The notes under the pieces were generated by a model. The model did not search any database. It worked only from the letters and a program-made list of their open reading frames with translations, and was not told the origin of the DNA. A stretch of DNA of 64,000 nt from CAZKWG01 sp964615375. Lineage in GTDB: Bacteria > Myxococcota_A > UBA796 > CAZKWG01. This document shows, one piece after another, positions 36,707 to 45,139 of the stretch. The DNA lies in contig CAZTOW010000037.1 in the NCBI GenBank assembly GCA_964615375.1, forward strand, positions 1-64,000. Reading direction: 5' to 3'. Both the position numbers and the translations under genes were made by a program. Position 1 is the stretch's first letter; each line of letters starts with the position of its first letter.

Positions 36707-37153
36707 GTGGCTCGTGATCGTGATTTCTTCGACCCGGAAGGCAACTTCGTCTTTGCGCTCGAGGTGGACGGCGTGGAGGTCGCCCATTTCATGGAGTGCT
36801 CGGGCATCAAGACCAGCACGCAGGTCTTCGAGCTCGAAGAGGGCGGGATGAATCACCGGGTGCACAAGCTGCCCGGTCAGTCCCGCTGGGAGAACATCAC
36901 GCTCCGCTACGGGGTCAGCTCGGACACGACGCTGATGGAGTGGCGGGACGAGGTGCTCCAGGACGAGTTCGGCGAGGGCTGCCGCAGGAACGGCTCCATC
37001 GTCGTCAAGGACAACCAGATGAACGAGGTCCGGCGTTACAACTTCCTCGACGCCTGGCCGGTCGCCTGGGAGGGCCCCAGCCTCTCCTCGGGCGGCGCCG
37101 AGGTCGCGGTCGAGATGGTCGAGATCGCCCACCACGGCATCACCGTCTCCTGA
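36707..37153 (+). CDS. Tail tube protein
   Basis: A 148-residue inner-tube subunit of the gp19 family. FFDPEGNFVFALEVDGVEVA, ECSGIKTSTQVFELEEGGMN and the ITLRYGVSSDTTLMEWRDEV strand-helix are typical of eCIS and T4-like tubes, which stack as hexamers to form the needle. The start is GTG 36707, with a perfect GGAGG six bases upstream (36696-36700), suited to very high expression. Only one tube gene is seen, whereas Afp-type loci often have two. Confidence 0.95.
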   Translation: MARDRDFFDPEGNFVFALEVDGVEVAHFMECSGIKTSTQVFELEEGGMNHRVHKLPGQSRWENITLRYGVSSDTTLMEWRDEVLQDEFGEGCRRNGSIVVKDNQMNEVRRYNFLDAWPVAWEGPSLSSGGAEVAVEMVEIAHHGITVS

Positions 37154-37449
37154 GCCTGGGTACGCGCTCTCCCTCCCCGCGTCGGCGGGCAGGCGGAGCC
37201 TTGCGCGTCGCGCCCGTCGCCGTCTGGCCGGGGCGCGACGTGGATCGGTCGAGCGCGCCACACACCCTCGATGGCGCGCAGGCCGTGTGCAACGCGGTGT
37301 AGGGCGAGCAAAGACTTTTTTCAGGGTTTTTTCAACGCGGCGGGGGTTCCCTCTTCGCGTGTGCTACGATTAATGTACCCCCGAGAATGTGCTCCGCGCA
37401 CAGCCCCGTGGGGAGCCCCCGGCGAGGGGGTCGATGAACACGAGCAGCG
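37154..37449. other. 296-base gap before the giant gene, with T-runs and an extended -10
   Basis: No gene is supported. Two T6 runs (37316-37321 and 37327-37332) stand out in the GC-rich sequence. TGC-TACGAT (37362-37370) is a candidate extended -10, about 80 bases before the giant gene, in GTGCTACGATTAATG. The gap probably ends the tube transcript and starts a new, separately controlled transcript for the giant gene. Confidence 0.4.
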
Positions 37450-40400
37450 ATGTCGGAGCGGGCCATGGCTGGCGAGCCGAGAAGGACCCTGGGTGAGCGG
37501 ATGAGCGAGCGGATGCAGGCGCGTCGCGCGCGGCATCGGCCCTCCTCCCACGTCTCCTCTTTCTTCTCCCGCTTCGGGATCGGCGACCCGCTCAACCTCG
37601 ACGCCCCCGCCGCGTCGAAGGAGTCGGGCTTCTTCGATCTGCTCCGCCGCATGGGGCAGACCGAGGCCCGGCGCGATCACCGCTTCTCCCGCATCTTCGG
37701 GCGCGACGCCTGGACCCCCTTCCGCCGCTTCGGCGGCGAGAAGCCGCGGCTGCTGGCGCCGTCCTCGCTCGGCTCGTTCGGGGCGGGCGACTTCCTGCTG
37801 ATCCGGCCGTCCACGCAGAACCCGCAGGTCCAGGAGGATCCGCTCGCCGAGCAGTCCGTCCGCCGGGTCCCCACGCGCAAGCCGCGCCTCGCCGGTCGGC
37901 AGCCCAAGGTCAAGACCTCGCGCGCCGTCCGCGCCGCGCTCACCGCGCCCCCGCCGCCCAAGGCTCCCCGCCTGCCGACGATGGACGTGAGCCTGCCGCG
38001 CTCTGGTCGTTCCCGCGATCTGACGCTGGCGCAGACGGGCGCTCCCTCCGCGCCGGCTCCCCGCCCCGTCCGGGCGAAGAAGGCGCGCGCGCCGGAGATG
38101 GTCAGCGCGCTGCCCGTGCTGCGCTCGCTGGAGCGCGTCGCGGCGGCGGTGGCCGAGCCGGAGAAGGCGGCGGCCGTGCGTCGGCTGGCGGGCGAGCTCC
38201 GGCAGATGTCGCCGAAGCGCTGGAACGCCCAGATCCGGGCCACGCTCCGCCAGATCGGGGCCGAGGACGACGTCCTGGTCGCCGAGGTGGAGAGCGCGCT
38301 GCCCGACACCTACGTGAGCCCGGTCACGATGGCCATGTCCCGCGCCGGCGATCGGCCGGAGCGCGGCCTCAAGCCCGTCACCCGCCGCTCGCCCCTGGTC
38401 CGCGCCGCCCTCAAGGAGGATCGCGCCGCGCCGGCGCAGCACGTCCGCAAGGTCCGGGCCGCCGCGCCTCGTCGCCTGTCCACCCGCGCCGCCCGCGCCC
38501 GCACCCAGCCCCGCGCTCCGGGCGCTCGGGTCAGCGCGTCTTCGCGCGCCTCCGCCGGAGCAGATGGCTCAGAAGGCCCAGAACCGGGTCCTGAAGCGCC
38601 GAAGAGCCTCCGGCGCGCCCTCCGCGAGGCCGGCGAGGCGCTCGTGCTCGACCCCGGCCTCGAGCTGGAGGCAGCGCTCGCGGGAGAGACGGAGGTCGAG
38701 GCCCCTGTCCGCGCCAGCCGCGTCCGTCGCGAGCCCGCCTCGGTCCGGGCCGTCCGTCGGGCCGCGCGCGGGAGCTTCAGCGGTCAGCGCTGGGCCGACG
38801 CCGCGACCCCGCAGCCCTCCCCCGCCGCGCGCCCCACGCGCCGCGCCCGCCCGGCTCGCGCCGGTGCGCCCTCGAGCCGCGCCGCCCAGAACGCCGCCGC
38901 GCCGCTGATCCGCCGCGTCGCCAGCCGCGATGAGCGCTCCGGCGAGATCGGGCTTCGTCCCTCCTTCTACAGCCGGCTCGGCCTGGCGGCTCCGGTCGCC
39001 CACCCCACGGCCGCCCCCACGACCAGCGCCGAGGCTCCGCGCCTCGAGCGCCTCGCCGCGTCCCGGGTCCGCCGCGACGCGCGGGAGCGCGCCTTCGAGG
39101 CCGCTCACGCCGGTCCTCGGGCCGAGGCGGTGCGCCGCCGCTGGCCGGGAGAGCCTGGCGCCCGCTCGGCGAGCATTCGCACGCTCGCCCCGACCGATCT
39201 GCTGCTCCCGCGCGCCCCCGAGCCGGAGGTCGCGCCTGAGCAGAGCTCCGCCGTGCCCGCGGAGAAGCGGGTGAGCTCGCGCGTCCGCGCCCTGGCTCCG
39301 GTCCTGGGCCGGGAGTCTCGGGCTGCGACGCCGGAGATCCGCGCCTCGGCTCGCTCCGTGGCTCGCCCCGCCGCGCGCCCCTCGCGCGCCGCTGCCCCCA
39401 GCGCCGCGTCCTCGAGCGCCGCCCTCCCCCGTGCCGCCGCCGCGCGCGAGGAGGAGATCGTCTCCACGTCTCCCGGTCGCGCAGCCCTCCGCGGCGCCGA
39501 GCGTGAGATCGCCGCCTTCGAGGCCATGGAGCGCCCTGAGCGTTTCATCGCTGAGCAGACCGTAGCCCCCGCCACGCCCGCCCCGCGCCGGGCGATGGAC
39601 CGGGCCGGCGAGCGTCTGAGCGGCGCCGTCGTCGAGGCCCCCGCGGCGCGCACGCTGCGGGAGGCGGCGATCAGCGCCCCGAGCCCGCGCGCCGTCGCTC
39701 GCGTGGTCCAGGCGATCGAGGCCCTCTCTTCGGACGCGGTCGACTCTCGGGCGCGCGCGGCCGTCGTCCGGCAGGCCCTCCGCGAGCTCGGCCCCGCCGG
39801 TCGTCTGGTCGCCGCCGAGGTCGAGGCCGCGCTGCCCGCCGAGCTCGCCCGCCCCGAGACCGTGGCCCAGGCGCGCGTCGGCTCCACGGCGAAGGCGCCC
39901 CTGGGTCTGCGCCCGATCCTCGGCCGCTCCCCTGCGCTCGTCGAGATTCAGGCTCCGCCGCCCGTCTCTGCCCCCGAGGCCGCGCCCGCCGCGACCCCGC
40001 GCGCGCCCAGCGCCGTCCGCGCCGCCGCCCGCGTCGCTCCCGCCCGGAGCGCGCGTCTGAGCGCCTCTCCGGTCGCCCGCGCCGCCGCCAGCGTCGCGCG
40101 CCTCAGCTCCTCTCCGGTCGCCCGGTCCACCGCCGCTCGTCCGGCGGCCGCCACCCCGGTCGCGCGCGCGGCGTCCCCGGTCGCCCCGGAGCGCGCGGTG
40201 GCCCCTGGCGCTCGCGAGAAGGCCGCTCGTCCGGTCGATCTCGCCCGGTCTCCTGTCGAGGCCGAGATCCTGACGGAGACGGCCGCCGAGCGCCCCTCGG
40301 CCTCCCGCCCCTCCGCCCGCGCCATGGCCCGCGCGCAGGAGCCCGCTCCGACGCCCACGGTGGCCGCGGTCTCCGAGACCCGCGCCGCCCGCTCGAACGG

Positions 40401-42957
40401 CGCCGCCCTCCGCTCCGGCCGCTTCCAGGCCCGCGGGGTCGCCACCGCCTCCGAGTCCACGGCCCGCGAGCTGTCCTCGGCGGTCCACGCCGTCGCCCGG
40501 CTGGACACGGACACGGAGCAGCGCTCGGTCCTGCCGCGCGTCGCCCCGACCGCGGAGCGCGCGCTTCGTCGCTCGATCTCCCGCGCCCTCGGCGCCTTCG
40601 CCCCCGAGCAGAGCCTGGCGCGGCCCACGCCGACCACGACGCCGGAGAGCGCGCCTTCCGCGCAGACCGTCGCGAGCCCGCGCGTCGCCCCGACCCGCGC
40701 GCCGCAGGTCCGCGTCGCCGCCGAGCGCCGCCCCGAGCTGGACGCCCGCGCCGCCCGCGCCGTCGAGCCCCGTCAGGAGCGCGGCGTCGAGGCTCCCGCG
40801 CCTCGTCCCGGCGCTTTCGTCCCGGTTCGCCTGCTGGAGGCCACCTTCGGCCCCGCCGCCCGCGGGGAGGCGGCCTCGCGCCCCGAGGGCGCCCGCGCCG
40901 GCGCCGTGCTCCGCGCCACCACCCGTGGAGAGTCCGGCTCCGAGGCTCAGCGTTCGCTGCTCCCCAGCGTCACGCCGCGCCTGGATCGCGCGCTCGCCCC
41001 GGCCCGTGCCGGTCGTCGCACGCTCTCGCTCTCCCGGGAGATCATCCTGCCCGCCCCGGCCCGCGCCGAGTCTCCGGCCACCTCGGAGTCCCCGGCGCCC
41101 ATCTCCGGCGTCCGCGGCGTCGTTCGGGCGGGCGCCCGCAGCACGCTCACCGAGCGCCAGGGCTCGCTGACCCCCGCCGTGACCCCGCGTCGCGCGCAGG
41201 GTCCGGTCTCCCGCGCCCGCGCCGGCATCGCGTTCGCCCCCATCGCGTTCGCGCCGACCACGCTGAGCGCGCAGGAGACGCCGAGATCTCAGGGTTTTGA
41301 GCTCGACGGTCGCGGCCCCGCCGTGGAGCTCCGCGGCTCCGTCGAGCGCCCGGCCCTCGGCGCGGTGGCTCGCGGCGAGAGGGCGCCTTCGGCCGGCTAC
41401 ACGGCCGTCCGCGCCCCGCACTCGGCCAGCGCCCGGCTCTCTCCGCGCCCGCGCGGCCCGCTCTCCTACGCCCGCGCCCCCGAGGCGATCCTGGCCCACG
41501 CGCCCGCGCAGAGCGTGGAGGCCGAGTCTGCGGCGCCGCGCGCTCTCGACCGCACGCGCACCCGCTCGGCCGCGATGGCCTCCCGCCCGCAGGGTCAGGC
41601 CCTCGCCCGGCTCCAGCAGCCGGCGACCGCGGGAGCCGGCGTCGTCCGCCTGATGTCGGAGGCTCGCGCGGTTCAGGAGGTGCTCACCGCCCTCTCGCGC
41701 AGCCCGGCCCGCCGCGACGCTCGCGTCCAGCGCGTCTCCGCCAGCGCGCGCCAGCTCCTGGGCGACGTGATGGCCGACGCCGCGCGCTCTCCGGTGGCCA
41801 GCGCCGCCTCTCGCGCCGCGCTCTCCGAGGTCCACGCCCTGCTCAGCGGCATGACCCCGACCGAGCCGACCGCCACGGCCCGCCGCGTCATCCCCGGCCG
41901 CACCCGCCGGTCTTCGATGGGCGCGCCGGATCTGCGGCTCCCCTCGCAGGTCCCCGCTCAGGCTCAGACCAGCGCGCCCGCGTCCGCGTCCGCGCCGGGC
42001 GCCGCGCCTCGCCGCACCCGCGATCGGCTCTCGCAGATCCGCGGCCTGGTCGGCGGAGCTTCGGCCGCTCAGCAGACGGAGTCCGCGCCCGCGGATCGCC
42101 TGACCCGGGCCCGCCGCTCGCGGCTGGAGCCCCGGCAGCGCCTCAGCGCGCGCACGCCGACGGCGGAGTCCATCCTGTTCGCCCGCCCCGAGGGCGCTGG
42201 TACGCCGGCTTCCGGTGGTGGTGGTGGTGGCGGCGGCGGTGGTGGCGCGCGGCGCGGCGGGCTCAACGAGACGCTCGGCGCCGTCGGGACGGGCGAGCTC
42301 GGGCCGGATCTGCCGAGCTGGGCCAACCGCTCGGTCGGTCAGACCCGGGTGCGCGGCACGGTCGGCGGTCTGATGGACGCGCTGGCGCGGGCGAAGAGCC
42401 CGACCGAGGTCGTGCGCGCCGTCGAGCGTCGGGACGCCGCGGTGCGCAACAACCGCACGCTGCCCGCGCCCGTGCTGCGGCTCATCGACGAGATCCGCTC
42501 GGAGGCCGCGGCGGAGGCCGAGGCTTCGGCGGCCGAGTACGCCGCGGCGATGGGCCTCCCCACGCCGGCCGCGCCCGGTCGCCGGGGCAACCCGCGCCAG
42601 GCCACCTCCAGCCAGGTCTTCCGCGGGTTCACGAACCTCGGGCAGACGAAGCGCACGCAGGGCCAGGACGGGCTCGGCGCCGACCGGCTGATGAAGCTGG
42701 TCCGCAAGCTCCAGCAGCTCGTCTTCCTGGCCGACAGCCAGCGCGACGCGGCCATGCGTCAGGTGCGGCTCGCCGAGGACTCGGCCTCCGCCCGCGCCGA
42801 AGGTCAGGCGGCGCCCACCCAGTCTGGCGACTCCAAGAGCCAGCAGGTGGACGTCGAGGCCCTCGCGCAGGAGGTCATGCAGCACGTCCAGCGCGAGCTC
42901 GAGAGCCGTTCCGAGCGCCGCCAGGATGATCCGGACAACCGGTCGCCGTGGTGGTAG
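37450..42957 (+). CDS. Giant Cys-free Ala/Arg/Pro-rich eCIS protein in the tape-measure position
   Basis: A 1835-residue protein between tube and LysM/hub genes, the place of the tape measure in contractile phages. It contains no Cys and no membrane segment; Ala, Arg, Pro and Ser dominate and most of it looks disordered. Ordered islands: an N-terminal part (~36-120, SSFFSRFGIGDPLNL to FGAGDFLLIRP), helical modules at ~222-320 and ~748-832 that resemble each other, further related helical parts near 1400-1470 and 1635-1700, an 11-Gly linker (~1589-1599), and a conserved-looking coiled C-terminus (~1750-1835: RLMKLVRKLQQLVFLADSQR to QEVMQHVQRELESRSERR). ATG 37465 (GGAG six bases upstream) is an alternative start. 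It could be a tape measure, a lumen scaffold or cargo; no family was recognised. Confidence 0.8.
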   Translation: MSERAMAGEPRRTLGERMSERMQARRARHRPSSHVSSFFSRFGIGDPLNLDAPAASKESGFFDLLRRMGQTEARRDHRFSRIFGRDAWTPFRRFGGEKPRLLAPSSLGSFGAGDFLLIRPSTQNPQVQEDPLAEQSVRRVPTRKPRLAGRQPKVKTSRAVRAALTAPPPPKAPRLPTMDVSLPRSGRSRDLTLAQTGAPSAPAPRPVRAKKARAPEMVSALPVLRSLERVAAAVAEPEKAAAVRRLAGELRQMSPKRWNAQIRATLRQIGAEDDVLVAEVESALPDTYVSPVTMAMSRAGDRPERGLKPVTRRSPLVRAALKEDRAAPAQHVRKVRAAAPRRLSTRAARARTQPRAPGARVSASSRASAGADGSEGPEPGPEAPKSLRRALREAGEALVLDPGLELEAALAGETEVEAPVRASRVRREPASVRAVRRAARGSFSGQRWADAATPQPSPAARPTRRARPARAGAPSSRAAQNAAAPLIRRVASRDERSGEIGLRPSFYSRLGLAAPVAHPTAAPTTSAEAPRLERLAASRVRRDARERAFEAAHAGPRAEAVRRRWPGEPGARSASIRTLAPTDLLLPRAPEPEVAPEQSSAVPAEKRVSSRVRALAPVLGRESRAATPEIRASARSVARPAARPSRAAAPSAASSSAALPRAAAAREEEIVSTSPGRAALRGAEREIAAFEAMERPERFIAEQTVAPATPAPRRAMDRAGERLSGAVVEAPAARTLREAAISAPSPRAVARVVQAIEALSSDAVDSRARAAVVRQALRELGPAGRLVAAEVEAALPAELARPETVAQARVGSTAKAPLGLRPILGRSPALVEIQAPPPVSAPEAAPAATPRAPSAVRAAARVAPARSARLSASPVARAAASVARLSSSPVARSTAARPAAATPVARAASPVAPERAVAPGAREKAARPVDLARSPVEAEILTETAAERPSASRPSARAMARAQEPAPTPTVAAVSETRAARSNGAALRSGRFQARGVATASESTARELSSAVHAVARLDTDTEQRSVLPRVAPTAERALRRSISRALGAFAPEQSLARPTPTTTPESAPSAQTVASPRVAPTRAPQVRVAAERRPELDARAARAVEPRQERGVEAPAPRPGAFVPVRLLEATFGPAARGEAASRPEGARAGAVLRATTRGESGSEAQRSLLPSVTPRLDRALAPARAGRRTLSLSREIILPAPARAESPATSESPAPISGVRGVVRAGARSTLTERQGSLTPAVTPRRAQGPVSRARAGIAFAPIAFAPTTLSAQETPRSQGFELDGRGPAVELRGSVERPALGAVARGERAPSAGYTAVRAPHSASARLSPRPRGPLSYARAPEAILAHAPAQSVEAESAAPRALDRTRTRSAAMASRPQGQALARLQQPATAGAGVVRLMSEARAVQEVLTALSRSPARRDARVQRVSASARQLLGDVMADAARSPVASAASRAALSEVHALLSGMTPTEPTATARRVIPGRTRRSSMGAPDLRLPSQVPAQAQTSAPASASAPGAAPRRTRDRLSQIRGLVGGASAAQQTESAPADRLTRARRSRLEPRQRLSARTPTAESILFARPEGAGTPASGGGGGGGGGGGARRGGLNETLGAVGTGELGPDLPSWANRSVGQTRVRGTVGGLMDALARAKSPTEVVRAVERRDAAVRNNRTLPAPVLRLIDEIRSEAAAEAEASAAEYAAAMGLPTPAAPGRRGNPRQATSSQVFRGFTNLGQTKRTQGQDGLGADRLMKLVRKLQQLVFLADSQRDAAMRQVRLAEDSASARAEGQAAPTQSGDSKSQQVDVEALAQEVMQHVQRELESRSERRQDDPDNRSPWW
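38113..39945 (+). repeat. Diverged duplicated module inside the giant gene (copies 38113-38409 and 39691-39945)
   Basis: Both copies encode a helical pair ending in VAEVESALP or AAEVEAALP, followed by a spacer and GLKPVTRRSPLV or GLRPILGRSPAL. The order and spacing agree over ~85-98 residues. Shorter echoes follow downstream (VLTALSRSPARRDARVQRV near 41690; DALARAKSPTEVVRAVERR near 42375). The similarity is at protein level; the DNA has diverged. Confidence 0.65.
42214..42246 (+). repeat. Poly-glycine codon run
   Basis: Eleven consecutive GGT/GGC codons in the giant gene make a flexible linker before the C-terminal conserved region. The triplet run could slip in whole codons. Confidence 0.9.
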
Positions 42958-43018
42958 CCTGATAAACTAATAAGGTTAACAATCTCCCGAATCTCCTTCC
43001 TCTGACGAGGGCAAACCG

Positions 43019-43663
43019 ATGAGCGGCGTCTCCAAGGCATTCTTCTACGGCGTAGACGGCGGCGAGTCCTTCGAGGTCCAGTACAACCCGAAGGAGCTCA
43101 AGTTCGACAAGCCGGTGTCCTGGAAGGAGCACGACGACCAGGGCCAGGCTGGCGCGCTCGAGTTCCAGAAGGTCACGCCGGCGACCATCCAGATCGAGCT
43201 CATCTTCGACACCACGAAGGACGGCGCCGACGTGCGCGACGCCTGGGTGGAGAAGCTGCTCTCGCTCACCAACCCGGAGGCCACGCCCGGCGACGGCGAG
43301 AGCGCGGAGCTCGGCAAGAAGCGCCCGCCCATCGTCTGGTTCTTCTGGGGCAGCTTCGACTTCTACGGCGTCATCGAGAGCGTGAACGCGACCTACATCA
43401 TGTACGCGTCGAACGGCAACCCCGTCCGCGCCAAGGTCACGGTCAAGATGAAGGAGTGGACGCCCAAGACGAACTACTCGTCGGGCGGGAGCAGCGACGG
43501 CTATGGCTCCGAGCCGGTCAAGCTCGTGCAGCTCGCCGCGGGCCAGACCGTCTCCTCGCTCGCGGCCGCCAACGGCACCACCGCTCAGGCCATCGGCGAG
43601 GCCAACGGCCTCGACGATCTCATGGACGTCCCCGCCGGCACCACCCTCGTGGTCCCGGTCTGA
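43019..43663 (+). CDS. CIS tube-initiator protein with LysM domain (Afp7-like)
   Basis: A 214-residue protein. Residues ~1-150 are the contractile-injection-system tube domain (FEVQYNPKELKFDKPVSWKE, then FFWGSFDFYGVIESVNATYI); residues ~166-214 are a LysM domain (VQLAAGQTVSSLAAANGTTA to VPAGTTLVVPV). It joins the tube to the hub in the baseplate. The 61-base gap before it is AT-rich (GATAAACTAATAAGGTTAAC) and contains TGATAAACT, a possible extended -10 (42960-42968), so the baseplate genes may have their own promoter. Confidence 0.93.
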   Translation: MSGVSKAFFYGVDGGESFEVQYNPKELKFDKPVSWKEHDDQGQAGALEFQKVTPATIQIELIFDTTKDGADVRDAWVEKLLSLTNPEATPGDGESAELGKKRPPIVWFFWGSFDFYGVIESVNATYIMYASNGNPVRAKVTVKMKEWTPKTNYSSGGSSDGYGSEPVKLVQLAAGQTVSSLAAANGTTAQAIGEANGLDDLMDVPAGTTLVVPV

Positions 43664-43681
43664 CAGGGAGGAGGCTGCGCC

Positions 43682-44722
43682 ATGTCTTCCGGTTCGAGCC
43701 TGGTCCGTAGCGCGACCAGCTACAAGGTCTCCTGCGGGGGGACCACCTTCGAGCAGACGGGCAACGACGGCATGCAGCGCCTGGTGATCGAGGATCACCA
43801 GGACGCCTGCGACATGCTCACCATGACGGTGGGCGGCACGGAGAGCCAGCCCAGCTGGAGCTTCGAGATCGGCGACACCGTCGAGGGTCAGATCGGCTCG
43901 GGCTCCGTCAACCTGTTCAAGGGCGAGATCATCTCGGTCGAGCCCGGGTTCCAGGTGGAGGGCATCTCCAGCATGACCATCCGGGCGCTGGACAACGCGC
44001 ACCGGCTGGGCCGCGGCCGCAAGACCCGCTTCTGGAACGACATGAAGGACTCGGACGTCGCCAGCGAGGTGGGGGCGGAGTGCGGGCTCTCGGTGGACGC
44101 CGACGCCACGGAGGAGACGCACCCCTACATCCTCCAGCGCAACGAGAGCAACATCGCGTTCCTGAAGCGCCTGGCCGCGCGCAACAATTTCCTGTGCACC
44201 GTGCGCGACGGGAAGCTGCAGTTCAAGAAGGCGACCTTCTCCGGCACCACCACCGAGGTGAAGATGGGCGAGTCCCTCCGCTCGGTGCGCTTCTCCTACA
44301 ACACCTCGGACATGGTCCAGAAGGTCATCGTCCGCGGGTGGGACATCAAGAAGAAGGAGGAGATCGTCGGCCAGGCCACCACGGGCGACGTGACCAAGAT
44401 CGGCGGCGGGCAGCTCGGCGCCGATCTGGCGGGCAAGTTCGGCGACGCCACCGCCTACATCACCGACGTGCCGGTCACCTCTCAGGCGATGGCGAACGCG
44501 GTTGCAAAGGCGGAGATGGAGCGCATCGCCAGACAATTCTGCCATGGAACGGGATCGATCCAGGGCAACGATGCAGTGCGGGCCGGGAGCATGATAAACT
44601 TCTCTGGCCTGTCCACCCCGCGGGACGGGAAGTACTACATCGTCTCCTCCCGGCATGTGATCAGCAACAGGTCGGGCTACTCGACGGAGTTCACCTTCTG
44701 TAGCAACACCTACGGGAGCTGA
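43682..44722 (+). CDS. Baseplate hub protein (gp27/VgrG N-terminal-like)
   Basis: A 346-residue hub of the phage late-control-D type: VEDHQD-like opening, then VNLFKGEIISVEPGFQVEG, VASEVGAECGLS, ILQRNESNIAFLKRLAARNN and FKKATFSGTTTEVKMGESL. It makes the trimeric adaptor between tube and spike. It lacks the OB-fold and beta-helix of gp5/VgrG that would form the spike, and no such gene or PAAR gene follows. It begins 18 bases after the LysM gene with GGGAGGAGG upstream. Confidence 0.88.
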   Translation: MSSGSSLVRSATSYKVSCGGTTFEQTGNDGMQRLVIEDHQDACDMLTMTVGGTESQPSWSFEIGDTVEGQIGSGSVNLFKGEIISVEPGFQVEGISSMTIRALDNAHRLGRGRKTRFWNDMKDSDVASEVGAECGLSVDADATEETHPYILQRNESNIAFLKRLAARNNFLCTVRDGKLQFKKATFSGTTTEVKMGESLRSVRFSYNTSDMVQKVIVRGWDIKKKEEIVGQATTGDVTKIGGGQLGADLAGKFGDATAYITDVPVTSQAMANAVAKAEMERIARQFCHGTGSIQGNDAVRAGSMINFSGLSTPRDGKYYIVSSRHVISNRSGYSTEFTFCSNTYGS

Positions 44723-44740
44723 AGCCGCACCAGGATCCGC

Positions 44741-45139
44741 ATGGCTATCCGCAAGGAGTTCCTCGGGAGGGGATGGGCCTTCCCGTTCCACTTCGACCCG
44801 GCCTCCGGCCGGGTCGCGCTGTCTGAGTACGAAGAGAACATCCGGCAGAACATCTCGATCATCCTCGGCACGCGGCCAGGGGAGCGTCAGATGCTGCCGA
44901 ATTTCGGCTGCCGCGTGCACGAGTTCCTCTTCGCGCCGGCCACGCAGGCGAACGCGCAAATCGTGGCGCGCCATGTGCGCGACGCGCTGGAGAGCTGGGA
45001 GCCTCGGATCGAAGTGCTCAAGGTCAAGAGCGCGGCCGAGCCCGGGGGTGCCCTGCGCATCGACGTGGAGTACAAGATCACGTCAACCAGCGCGGTGCAG
45101 AACCTCACGCAGGTCATCTCGAACGCAGGGAATCGCTGA
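44741..45139 (+). CDS. gp25-like baseplate wedge protein (Afp9-like)
   Basis: A 132-residue gpW/gp25 family protein with GWAFPFHFDPASG, YEENIRQNISIILGTRPGER and the conserved WEPRIEV (EPR motif, ~residue 89). It sits in the inner baseplate and nucleates the sheath. Its stop overlaps the start of the baseplate J gene by one base. Confidence 0.96.
   Translation: MAIRKEFLGRGWAFPFHFDPASGRVALSEYEENIRQNISIILGTRPGERQMLPNFGCRVHEFLFAPATQANAQIVARHVRDALESWEPRIEVLKVKSAAEPGGALRIDVEYKITSTSAVQNLTQVISNAGNR

Noticed and set aside
38569..42885. Very long open frame antisense to the giant gene
   Set aside because: Its composition mirrors the GC-rich codons of the plus strand, it has no ribosome site, and the plus frame has ordered conserved-looking islands and eCIS context.
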